A stretch of DNA of 6,221 nt, taken from NCBI GenBank assembly GCA_020216625.1, contig JAIUYB010000149.1:1-6221 (forward strand), written 5' to 3'. The notes beneath the pieces are model-generated. The model was not told the origin of the DNA. It did no database searches and saw nothing but the letters and a program-made list of their open reading frames with translations. The first letter of the stretch is position 1. Every line of letters begins with the position of its first letter. Source of the DNA: Desulfarculus sp. (lineage in GTDB: Bacteria > Desulfobacterota > Desulfarculia > Desulfarculales > Desulfarculaceae). A program made the translations under genes and the position numbers. Shown here piece after piece: positions 1 through 6,136 of this stretch.

Positions 1-2433
1 TTCCTGGTGGTGGCCGACTTCATCAACTGGGCCAAGGACCGCGACATCCCGGTGGGCCCCGGGCGCGGCTCGGCCGCCGGCTCGCTGGTGGCCTGGGCCA
101 TGCGCATCACCGACCTGGACCCCATCCGCTACACCTTGATCTTCGAGCGCTTCCTGAACCGCGAGCGGGTGTCCATGCCCGACATCGACGTGGACTTCTG
201 TTTCAACCGGCGCGGCGAGGTGCTGGAATACGTCAGCGACAAATACGGCAGCGACCACGTGTCGCAGATCATCACCTTCGGCACCATGCAGGCCCGGGCC
301 GTGATCCGGGACGTGGGCCGAGTGATGGACATGCCCTACAACGAGGTGGACCAGATCGCCAAGCTGGTGCCGGCGGTGATCGGCATCACCCTGGACAAGG
401 CCATCGAGCAGGAGCCGCGCCTCAAGGAGCGCATGGCCGCCGATTCCCGGGTCCGCAAGCTGGTGGAGATCGCCAAGGCCCTGGAGGGCATGCCCCGCCA
501 CGCCTCCACCCACGCCGCCGGGGTGGTCATCGGCGACGTGCCGTTGAACCAGGTGGTGCCCCTGTACAAGGGGCCCAAGGACGAAACCGTCACCCAGTTC
601 GACATGAAGTGCGTGGAGAAGGCCGGGCTGATCAAGTTCGACTTCCTGGGCCTGCGCACGCTGACCGTGATCGACGTGGCGGTGAAGATGATCCGGGCCG
701 GCCGCGATCCGGACTTCGCCATCGCCGACATCCCCCTGGACGACAAGGCGACCTACGAACTGCTGAGCCGGGGCGACGCCACCGGCGTCTTCCAGCTGGA
801 ATCCTCGGGCATGAAGGAGCTGCTGTGCAAGATGCGCCCGGAGTGCTTCGAGGACATCATCGCCCTGGTGGCCCTATACCGGCCCGGCCCCCTGGAGTCG
901 GGCATGGTCGACGACTTCGTGGCCCGCAAGCACGGCCAGCGCCAGGTGGAATACCTGCTGCCGCAACTGGAGGGCATCCTCAAGGAGACCTACGGGGTCA
1001 TCGTCTACCAGGAGCAGGTGATGGAGATCGCCCGGGTCCTGGCCGGCTACAGCCTGGGCGAGGGCGACCTCTTGCGCCGGGCCATGGGCAAAAAGAACCC
1101 CCAGGAGATGGCCAGCCAGCGCGAGCGCTTCGCCCAGGGGGCCAAGGCCGGCGGCATCGACCCTCAGAAGGCCACGGTGATCTTCGACCTGATGGAGAAG
1201 TTCGCCGGCTATGGCTTCAACAAGTCGCACTCGGCCGCCTACGCCCTGGTGGCCTACCAGACCGCCTATCTGAAGGCTCACCACCCCCTGGAGTTCATGG
1301 CCGCGCTGTTGACCAGCGAGGTCAACAACACCGACGCGGTGGTGCGCCACATCGGTGAGTGCCGCGAGCATGACCTGAAGGTGCTGCCCCCGGACATCAA
1401 CCAAAGCGAGCGGGAGTTCACGGTCAAGGACGATGCCATCCGTTTCGGGCTGGCGGCGGTCAAGAACGTGGGCGAGGGCGCGGTGGACGCCATCCTGGCC
1501 GCCCGGGCCGAGGGCGGGCCCTACCAGGGTCTCTTCGACCTCTGTCAGCGGGTGGACCTGCGCCGGGTCAACCGCCGGGTGCTGGAGAGTCTGATCAAGT
1601 GTGGAGCCTTCGACTCCACCGGCGCGCACCGCGCCCAGCTCATGGCCGCCCTGGACGAGGCCCTGGATGCCGGCCAGAAGGCCGCCCGCGAGCGCGAGGG
1701 AGGCCAGACCAGCATCTTCGACCTGATGGGGGCCGGGCAGGCCAAACCCAGCGCCCCGGCCCTGCCCGGGGTGCCGGCCTGGTCCGAGCCGGACCTCCTG
1801 GCCTACGAGAAAGAGGCCCTGGGCTTCTACATCACCGGTCACCCCTTGCAGAGCTTCCGCGACCAGATCCGCCGCCTGGGCACCCTGGACACCGTGGCCC
1901 TCCAATCCGCCGCCGACAACATGACGGTGCGGGTGGCGGGACTGCCCACCGAGAAAAAGGAGAAGATCACCAAGAAGGGCGACCGCATGGCCTTCGTGCG
2001 TCTGGAGGACCTCAAGGGATCGGTGGAAACCATCGTGTTTCCCGACTGTTTCGCCGAGGGCGGCCACCTGCTCAGCGGCGACGCCCCGATCCTGGTCACC
2101 GGCACGGTGGACCGCGACGAGCGCGGGGTCAAGCTCAAGGCCACCAAGATCATCGCCCTGGACCAGGCCGCCAACGCCATGACCACTCGCCTGCGCCTGA
2201 GGCTTTCGGCCACCGGGCTCACTCGCGACCAACTGGTGCGCCTGCGCCAAACCCTGAGCCAGCACCCAGGCGACTGCCGGGTGTCGCTGCACCTGAGCGT
2301 GCCCGGCAAGGGCGAGGCGGTGCTGGCCCTGCCCCGGCAATACCGGGTGGCCCCCGACCCGGAGCTGGTGGAGGCGGTGAACCAACTCTTCGGCCATGGG
2401 GTGGTGGAGCCGGTGCTGGGCGGGGAGATATAG
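1..2433 (+). CDS. dnaE: DNA polymerase III subunit alpha, 3' part (5' end outside window)
   Basis: Catalytic subunit of the replicative DNA polymerase. The frame is open from base 1, giving 810 residues; by alignment from memory with E. coli DnaE (1160 aa) about 340 N-terminal residues, including the PHP domain, lie upstream. Seen in order: palm motif GPGRGSAAGS (57-86), PDIDVDF with the first two catalytic aspartates (178-198), KFDFLGLRT with the third (Asp codon 640-642), the fingers-type stretches YGVIVYQEQVMEIA and GYGFNKSHSAAYALVAYQTA, a helix-hairpin-helix segment (AVKNVGEGAVDAIL, from about 1453), the beta-clamp binding motif QTSIFDL (1705-1725), an OB-fold domain (about 1921-2160) and a C-terminal domain ending GGEI-stop. 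The clamp motif lies about 240 residues from the C-terminus, as in E. coli, so the end is complete. Conserved motifs are uninterrupted, so there is no intein in this part. A 227-nt promoter-bearing gap separates it from the next gene. Identification is very secure. Confidence 0.98.
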   Translation, partial: FLVVADFINWAKDRDIPVGPGRGSAAGSLVAWAMRITDLDPIRYTLIFERFLNRERVSMPDIDVDFCFNRRGEVLEYVSDKYGSDHVSQIITFGTMQARAVIRDVGRVMDMPYNEVDQIAKLVPAVIGITLDKAIEQEPRLKERMAADSRVRKLVEIAKALEGMPRHASTHAAGVVIGDVPLNQVVPLYKGPKDETVTQFDMKCVEKAGLIKFDFLGLRTLTVIDVAVKMIRAGRDPDFAIADIPLDDKATYELLSRGDATGVFQLESSGMKELLCKMRPECFEDIIALVALYRPGPLESGMVDDFVARKHGQRQVEYLLPQLEGILKETYGVIVYQEQVMEIARVLAGYSLGEGDLLRRAMGKKNPQEMASQRERFAQGAKAGGIDPQKATVIFDLMEKFAGYGFNKSHSAAYALVAYQTAYLKAHHPLEFMAALLTSEVNNTDAVVRHIGECREHDLKVLPPDINQSEREFTVKDDAIRFGLAAVKNVGEGAVDAILAARAEGGPYQGLFDLCQRVDLRRVNRRVLESLIKCGAFDSTGAHRAQLMAALDEALDAGQKAAREREGGQTSIFDLMGAGQAKPSAPALPGVPAWSEPDLLAYEKEALGFYITGHPLQSFRDQIRRLGTLDTVALQSAADNMTVRVAGLPTEKKEKITKKGDRMAFVRLEDLKGSVETIVFPDCFAEGGHLLSGDAPILVTGTVDRDERGVKLKATKIIALDQAANAMTTRLRLRLSATGLTRDQLVRLRQTLSQHPGDCRVSLHLSVPGKGEAVLALPRQYRVAPDPELVEAVNQLFGHGVVEPVLGGEI

Positions 2434-2560
2434 GCCCCGCGCGGCTGGCCCCAGCCCAACCCGTCCCGGCGATCTCGGCGTCTCGCCCCCCCATCCGCGC
2501 AGACCGGCAGGCCAGCCCTCGCCAGCCGCCAGGCGCCGCCTCGGCCGTTCACCTCCGGGC
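2434..2560. other. GC-rich intergenic stretch after dnaE
   Basis: This is non-coding as far as I can see. It has a small GGCTG/CAGCC inverted repeat (2443-2447 with 2452-2456, 4-nt loop) just after the dnaE stop, but no T-run follows, so it is at best a weak intrinsic terminator. An imperfect 10-bp tandem repeat (GCCAGCCCTC then GCCAGCCGCC, 2511-2530) is the only other structure. No convincing start codon with a ribosome binding site was found. Confidence 0.5.
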
Positions 2561-2590
2561 TTGACAAGACAATTCCGACTGGTTTACCCT
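2561..2590 (+). promoter_or_regulatory. Probable sigma-70 promoter for the DUF3795 gene
   Basis: A perfect -35 hexamer TTGACA is at 2561-2566. The -10 is weak: TACCCT at 2585-2590 with an 18-bp spacer, or TTTACC at 2583-2588 with a 16-bp spacer preceded by TG at 2580-2581 (extended -10 style). Either choice puts transcription start near 2595-2597, on the first bases of the palindrome that follows. The change from very GC-rich to AT-rich sequence here supports a regulatory region. A strong -35 with a poor -10 would fit a controlled promoter. A second reading uses TATTAT (2604-2609) inside the palindrome as -10, but it lacks a good -35. Confidence 0.6.
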
Positions 2591-2596
2591 GCACGC

Positions 2597-2619
2597 ATGT
2601 AGCTATTATATAGCTACAT
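2597..2619. promoter_or_regulatory. Palindromic operator-like site at the transcription start
   Basis: A perfect inverted repeat has arms ATGTAGCTA (2597-2605) and TAGCTACAT (2611-2619) with a TTATA spacer. It sits immediately downstream of the predicted -10, where a bound dimeric repressor would block transcription. GCTA recurs at 2602, 2613 and 2624, exactly 11 bp apart, so a third half-site-like GCTAC (2624-2628) lies one helical turn beyond the palindrome. The ATGT...ACAT ends recall PadR-family operators, though the 15-nt interval here is wider than the usual PadR dyad as I know it; a TetR- or ArsR-type repressor is equally possible. No regulator gene is in the window. The alternative is a 9-bp stem-loop at the very 5' end of the mRNA. 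Confidence 0.6.
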
Positions 2620-2646
2620 TGTCGCTACGCAGAATCCTTCTTGGTC

Positions 2647-2652
2647 AGGAGA
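2647..2652 (+). promoter_or_regulatory. Ribosome binding site deciding the start of the DUF3795 gene
   Basis: AGGAGA lies 8 nt before the ATG at 2661. A longer in-frame reading from TTG at 2619 is possible, but it would begin on the last base of the operator palindrome, has no ribosome binding site and would add 14 unconserved-looking residues. The ATG is therefore preferred. Confidence 0.8.
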
Positions 2653-2660
2653 AGCCCGTC

Positions 2661-3152
2661 ATGACCATCAATCCGGCCTTCGCCGCGCCCTGCGGATTTT
2701 ATTGCGGGGTCTGCGCCATCCACATCGCCCAGCGCGACCACAACGAAAAGCTCAAAGAAAAGCTGGTGAACCTCTACCGGGGCGGGACCCCGGGCAAGGG
2801 TGTCCTGCCCAACAGCCAGAACCTGACCACCGCGGACATCCGCTGCCAGGGTTGCCTGTCCGAAGACCGCTTCATGCATTGCCAGCAATGCGAGATCCGC
2901 TCCTGCTCCCAGGCCAAGGGTTATGCCGGTTGTCATGAGTGCGGGGATTTTCCCTGCCAGCATGTCGCCGATTTCGCCATGGCGGTGGGCAAGAAGGTGA
3001 TCCTGCGCTCCATTCCTCATATCCGAGCGGTGGGGGTGGAGCAATGGATGCGAGACGAGGAGGCCCGCTACCACTGCCCGGATTGCGGCCACCAGGTCTT
3101 CCGGGGGGCCATGCGCTGCAACCAGTGCGGAGCCAAGCTGGAGCTGGACTGA
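2661..3152 (+). CDS. DUF3795-type cysteine-rich protein with C-terminal zinc ribbon
   Basis: 163 residues with 15 cysteines. The N-terminal part shows the pattern I associate with DUF3795: CGFYCGVC (Cys11, 15, 18), then CQGC (62, 65), CQQC (74, 77), IRSC (82), KGYAGC (91), ECGDFPC (94, 99). This is followed by a helical stretch and a four-cysteine zinc ribbon, CPDCG-x10-CNQCG (139, 142, 153, 156). There is no signal peptide or membrane segment, so it is probably cytoplasmic. The clusters could bind zinc or an iron-sulfur centre, but the family's biochemical role is unknown to me and I assign none. It has its own promoter and operator-like palindrome, so it looks like a separately controlled single gene, possibly one answering a ligand or metal signal (inference). 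Its codon use admits somewhat more A/T-ending codons than dnaE, a mild hint of a different history. Family call is fairly secure; function is open. Confidence 0.88.
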   Translation: MTINPAFAAPCGFYCGVCAIHIAQRDHNEKLKEKLVNLYRGGTPGKGVLPNSQNLTTADIRCQGCLSEDRFMHCQQCEIRSCSQAKGYAGCHECGDFPCQHVADFAMAVGKKVILRSIPHIRAVGVEQWMRDEEARYHCPDCGHQVFRGAMRCNQCGAKLELD

Positions 3153-3175
3153 CCCCTCGCCTCTGGGCGGCGGGG
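3153..3175 (+). terminator. GC-rich hairpin right after the DUF3795 stop, possible weak terminator
   Basis: CCCC-T-CGCC (3153-3161) can pair with GGCG-G-(C)-GGGG (3166-3175) around a 4-nt loop, with one G-U pair and one bulged C. It starts at the first base after the stop codon. No U-run follows, so it may stall polymerase or protect the 3' end, but it is not a textbook intrinsic terminator. In such GC-rich DNA the pairing could be chance. Confidence 0.3.
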
Positions 3176-3181
3176 CGGGTT

Positions 3182-3212
3182 GCTGTCATACTTTAGGCAA
3201 GGTGATGACAGC
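3182..3212. promoter_or_regulatory. 8-bp perfect inverted repeat upstream of the lipoprotein gene
   Basis: GCTGTCAT (3182-3189) and ATGACAGC (3205-3212) are exact reverse complements, 15 nt apart, with arm centres 23 bp apart, roughly two helical turns. They flank a short AT-richer stretch (CATACTTTA) holding a weak -10-like CATACT (3187-3192) with no recognisable -35. It could be an operator around a weak promoter for the lipoprotein gene or an RNA stem-loop in its leader. No other promoter is evident in this 96-nt gap. Confidence 0.35.
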
Positions 3213-3248
3213 CCCGGGTGCTGCCCGACCTGGGTTGGAGAGGGGACG

Positions 3249-3554
3249 ATGGCGCGCGCGATTGGTTTGCTAATGGCGGCCTGCCTGCTGGCCCTGGCGG
3301 CCGGCTGCGTGGGACCCAGCCGCTTCGGTGACGTGGAGCAAGGCCTGGACCATGAACTGGGCCAGTTGACCTATCAAGACGCCCTGGACCGCTGGGGCGA
3401 GCCCATCAGCGTGGACCGGGGCGAGCAACTCTTCACCGCCTTCTGGGAAAAGAAGCGCGGCTCCGGGCTGATCACCGAGCGGCTGTATCTGACCTTCGAC
3501 AACGCCAAGCAGGTGCTGCGGGCCTACCGCTACAGCCAGAAGCCCCTGGAATAG
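3249..3554 (+). CDS. Small predicted outer-membrane lipoprotein, function unknown
   Basis: 101 residues. The N-terminus is a lipoprotein signal: an Arg near the start, a hydrophobic run, then LALAAGC with the lipidation cysteine at residue 20. Residue +2 is Gly rather than Asp, which in enteric Lol sorting rules favours the outer membrane. The mature part (about 82 aa) contains LTYQDALDRWGEPISVDRGEQ, followed by beta-strand-like segments (LFTAFWEKK, RLYLTFDN, VLRAYRYS). The 'helix then W/LGxP then strands' layout resembles small BamE/SmpA-like lipoproteins, but I see no sequence identity strong enough to claim that. The ATG at 3249 is chosen because GGAGAGG lies just upstream and it places the signal peptide at the N-terminus; an in-frame upstream start would add 23 residues in front of the signal. 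The gene converges on rfbA with 15 nt between stops. Confidence 0.82.
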   Translation: MARAIGLLMAACLLALAAGCVGPSRFGDVEQGLDHELGQLTYQDALDRWGEPISVDRGEQLFTAFWEKKRGSGLITERLYLTFDNAKQVLRAYRYSQKPLE

Positions 3555-3569
3555 CCGCCGGACTCAACG

Positions 3570-4448
3570 CTAGCAGCCGCACTCCTCCTCCATCAGGCGG
3601 ATGACGTAGCGGCCGTAGTCGCTGTTCTTGAAGCCCTCCACGCTGGCCACGGCCTGGTCGGGGGTGATGAAGCCCATGCGCCAGGCCACCTCCTCCAGAC
3701 AGGCGATCTTGAAACCCTGGCGCTCCTCCATGGTCTGCACGAACTGCGCCGCCTGCAACAGAGCCGCTGGCGTGCCGGTGTCCAGCCAGACATAACCCCG
3801 GCCCAGGCGCACCGCCCCCAGGCAGCCCTCGCGCAGGTAGATGTTGTTCACGTCGGTGATCTCGTACTCCCCCCGCCAGGAGGGCTTCAGGCCCGCCGCG
3901 ATCTCCGCCACCCGCGCGTCGTAGAAATACAGCCCGGTGACCGCCCAGTTGCTGCGCGGGTTCTTGGGTTTCTCCACGATGGCCAGGGGCTGGCCGGCCT
4001 GGTCCACCTCGGCCACGCCATAACGCTCGGGGTCGCGCACCCGGTAGAGGAAGATGGTGGCCCCGTCTTTCCGCTGGGCCGCCTCCTTCAGCATCTGGAT
4101 CATGCCGTGGCCGTAGAAGATGTTGTCGCCCAGCACCAGGGCCGCGCCCTGGCCGGCCATGAAGTCCTTGCCGATGACAAAGGCCTGGGCCAGGCCGTCG
4201 GGGCTGGGCTGCACCGCGTAAGAGAGATTGATCCCCCAGTTGGCCCCGTCGCCCAGAAGCTGCTGGAAGAGATGCTGCTCGTGGGGGGTGGTGATGATCA
4301 GGATGTCCTGGATGCCGGCCATCATCAGGGTGGACAGCGGGTAGTAGATCATGGGCTTGTCGTAGACCATGATCAGTTGCTTACTCACCACCCGAGTGGT
4401 GGGATAGAGCCGGGTGCCGCTGCCCCCGGCCAGGATAATGCCTTTCAT
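3570..4448 (-). CDS. rfbA: Glucose-1-phosphate thymidylyltransferase
   Basis: Also named rmlA. It joins dTTP and glucose-1-phosphate to give dTDP-glucose and pyrophosphate, the entry step to dTDP-rhamnose and other dTDP-deoxysugars; cytoplasmic. The 292 residues match the usual length. Seen: nucleotide-binding LAGGSGTRL (6-14), SKQLIMVYDKPMIYYPLS (22-39), the substrate-contacting QPSPDGLAQAF (80-90), metal-binding Asp in VLGDN (108), DPERYGV (139-145), EKP (159-161), VTGLYFYD, GEYEITDVN and WLDTGT. It starts at ATG 4448 with GGAGA five nt upstream (4454-4458 on this strand). The fusion sugar gene ends only 18 nt upstream, so the two are almost certainly cotranscribed. rfbB, rfbC and rfbD are not in the window. 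The C-terminus ends in EEECGC, an odd cysteine pair where I recall no cysteines in the Pseudomonas enzyme. Confidence 0.97.
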   Translation of the reverse strand: MKGIILAGGSGTRLYPTTRVVSKQLIMVYDKPMIYYPLSTLMMAGIQDILIITTPHEQHLFQQLLGDGANWGINLSYAVQPSPDGLAQAFVIGKDFMAGQGAALVLGDNIFYGHGMIQMLKEAAQRKDGATIFLYRVRDPERYGVAEVDQAGQPLAIVEKPKNPRSNWAVTGLYFYDARVAEIAAGLKPSWRGEYEITDVNNIYLREGCLGAVRLGRGYVWLDTGTPAALLQAAQFVQTMEERQGFKIACLEEVAWRMGFITPDQAVASVEGFKNSDYGRYVIRLMEEECGC

Positions 4449-4466
4449 GCTCGTCTCCGGGGCTGG

Positions 4467-6092
4467 CTAGAGCTGGACCAGCCCGCCGTCGTCCTTGGTC
4501 TGGTAGCGCGCGCCGCAGGCCGCGCAGCCCAGGTTGTCGTCCAGGCGCACCCCGCACTTGCACATCCAGCCGATGCGCCGGGCCGGGTTGCCGGCCATCA
4601 GGGCGTGGTCAGGCACGTCCCTGGTCACCACCGCGCCCGCGCCAATGAAGGCGTAGGCTCCAACCGCGTGACCGCAGACGATGGTGCAATTGGCCCCCAG
4701 GCTGGCCCCGGTCTTGACCAGAGTGGGGCGAATCTCGTCCATGCGGCGGATGAAGGCCCGGGGGTTGTGCACGTTGGTGAAAACCATGGACGGCCCGCAG
4801 AAGACGTCGTCCTCGAGCGTAACGCCCTTGTACACACTGACGTTGTTCTGAATCTTGCAGCCCGCGCCGATAGTCACGTCCGGGCCGACGACCACGTTCT
4901 GACCGATATTGCAGCCCGCCCCGATGCGGCTGCCCTTGAGCACATGGCTGAAGTGCCAGATCTTGGTCCCCTCGCCGATCTCGCAACCGTCGTCCACCAA
5001 CGCCGTCTCGTGGACGAAATAGGGCGGGGTGATCTCCTCGGCCAGGCCCTTGACCAGCTTGGCCAGCTCCAGGCGCTCCTCGCCCGGCACGTGCCCCACC
5101 CGGTCGGTGAGCGAACGCTGGGCCGCGTTGAGCACCATCAGCACCGCCAGGCCCTCGCGTCCATCGGTCAGGGGCGGCTGCCCGCCGGCCACACAGGCCA
5201 GAAAGTGCTGGCACTCGGCGCGAAGAGGCTCGCTCTGGGGAATCTCCACCCGCTCGGCCTGGGCCTTGTCCGCCACCGGCACCTGGTGGTCCCACTTGAT
5301 CTGGTGGGGGTAGATGAGCAGTTTGTCGGCCCAGGGCTGGGTGTCGTCGAAAACCGCCATCTTGCCCTCGCCCACCACCACCAGGCGCTGGTCCTTGAAG
5401 GGGTGCAGCCAGGAGACGAAAATGTGGGCCTTCAGGCCGCTGGGGAACTCCAGGTGGGTGGTGGTGACGTCGGCGATGCGCTGGTGCAGATAGTTGCCGC
5501 CGGTGGCGAAGACCAGCTCCGGCAGCTCCCCGGCCAGGGAGAGGATCATGCTGATGTCGTGTGGCGCGAAGGACCAGAGGATGTTCTCCTCGCGCCGGAT
5601 CTTGCCCAGGTTCAGGCGGTTGGAATATATGTAGTGGATCCGGCCCAGCTCGCCGGCGGCCACCATTTCCTTGAGCCGCACGAATACCGGGTGGTATTGC
5701 AGCAGGTGCCCCACCATCAGGGTCAGGCCGCGCTCCCCCGCCAGCTCGATCAGCTCCTGGCCCTCGCTTTCGCGCAGGACCAGGGGTTTTTCCACGAAGA
5801 CGTGCTTGCCGGCCAGCAGGCATTCCTTGGCCACCGCGTAGTGGGTCTCGGCCGGGGTGGCGATGACCACCGCGTCCACCTCGGCCCGGCCCAAGACCTC
5901 GCTCAGGGCCAGGCAGGTGTCAACTCCCGGGTACTGCTGGGCCACCTGGGCCAGGCTGGCCTCGCTGCGGTCGCAGACCAGGACCAGGGCCCCCAGATGA
6001 TGGAAGTTGCGCACCAGGTTCTTGCCCCAGTAGCCCGAACCCACCACCGCCACCCGCACCGGGCGGACCTCGCCCTTTGTCGTCGCGCTCAT
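4467..6092 (-). CDS. Fusion: Gfo/Idh/MocA sugar dehydrogenase + left-handed beta-helix acetyltransferase
   Basis: 541 residues, two enzymes in one chain. Residues ~12-330 are a Gfo/Idh/MocA NAD(P)-dependent oxidoreductase: GSGYWG (18-23) in a Rossmann fold, ATPAETHY (78-85), the EKP motif with the usual catalytic Lys (101-103) and APHD (176-179). It looks most like WbpB/WlbA, which oxidise C3 of UDP-GlcNAc-uronate. Residues ~358-505 form a hexapeptide-repeat helix ([24 protein letters not shown]...) with the loop VHNPRAF and ending GNPARRIGW, as in WbpD/WlbB N-acetyltransferases. A zinc-ribbon-like tail follows, CKCG-x8-CAACG (Cys511, 513, 523, 526). In Pseudomonas the order is WbpB, WbpE aminotransferase, then WbpD, so the fused steps flank a transamination not encoded here. 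The substrate is inferred; a dTDP-3-acetamido sugar is possible given rfbA next door. It starts at ATG 6092 with GAGG six nt upstream. Both domains look intact. Domain calls secure, exact sugar not. Confidence 0.93.
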   Translation of the reverse strand: MSATTKGEVRPVRVAVVGSGYWGKNLVRNFHHLGALVLVCDRSEASLAQVAQQYPGVDTCLALSEVLGRAEVDAVVIATPAETHYAVAKECLLAGKHVFVEKPLVLRESEGQELIELAGERGLTLMVGHLLQYHPVFVRLKEMVAAGELGRIHYIYSNRLNLGKIRREENILWSFAPHDISMILSLAGELPELVFATGGNYLHQRIADVTTTHLEFPSGLKAHIFVSWLHPFKDQRLVVVGEGKMAVFDDTQPWADKLLIYPHQIKWDHQVPVADKAQAERVEIPQSEPLRAECQHFLACVAGGQPPLTDGREGLAVLMVLNAAQRSLTDRVGHVPGEERLELAKLVKGLAEEITPPYFVHETALVDDGCEIGEGTKIWHFSHVLKGSRIGAGCNIGQNVVVGPDVTIGAGCKIQNNVSVYKGVTLEDDVFCGPSMVFTNVHNPRAFIRRMDEIRPTLVKTGASLGANCTIVCGHAVGAYAFIGAGAVVTRDVPDHALMAGNPARRIGWMCKCGVRLDDNLGCAACGARYQTKDDGGLVQL

Positions 6093-6136
6093 GGCCTACC
6101 TCGCCGTTTGCTGGCCCAAATCGTCGCGCCGCCCGC

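Noticed and set aside
874..2397. A 507-codon open frame on the minus strand inside dnaE
   Set aside because: It has the same antisense artefact: repetitive His/Gln/Leu/Gly composition, no family resemblance, and it is fully covered by conserved dnaE sequence.
1..2433. A possible intein in dnaE, a common insertion site
   Set aside because: The conserved polymerase motifs in the window read through without interruption, and their spacing agrees with the E. coli protein.
2443..2456. GGCTG/CAGCC hairpin as the dnaE terminator
   Set aside because: A 5-bp stem without a T-run in very GC-rich DNA is too weak to call, so it is only noted in the intergenic entry.
2619..2660. A longer DUF3795 protein starting at TTG 2619
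   Set aside because: It would start on the edge of the operator with no ribosome binding site, whereas the ATG at 2661 has AGGAGA at ideal distance.
2876..2891. GCATTGC-CA-GCAATGC near-perfect palindrome inside the DUF3795 gene
   Set aside because: It lies in coding sequence for a His-Cys-Gln-Gln-Cys stretch whose codons naturally give this pattern, and it is far from the promoter. The 2-nt gap is too small for a relaxed RNA loop. Probably chance.
3552..3572. TAGC/GCTA pairing between the two convergent stop codons as a shared terminator
   Set aside because: Four base pairs across a 13-nt loop, created by the stop codons themselves, is not a terminator.
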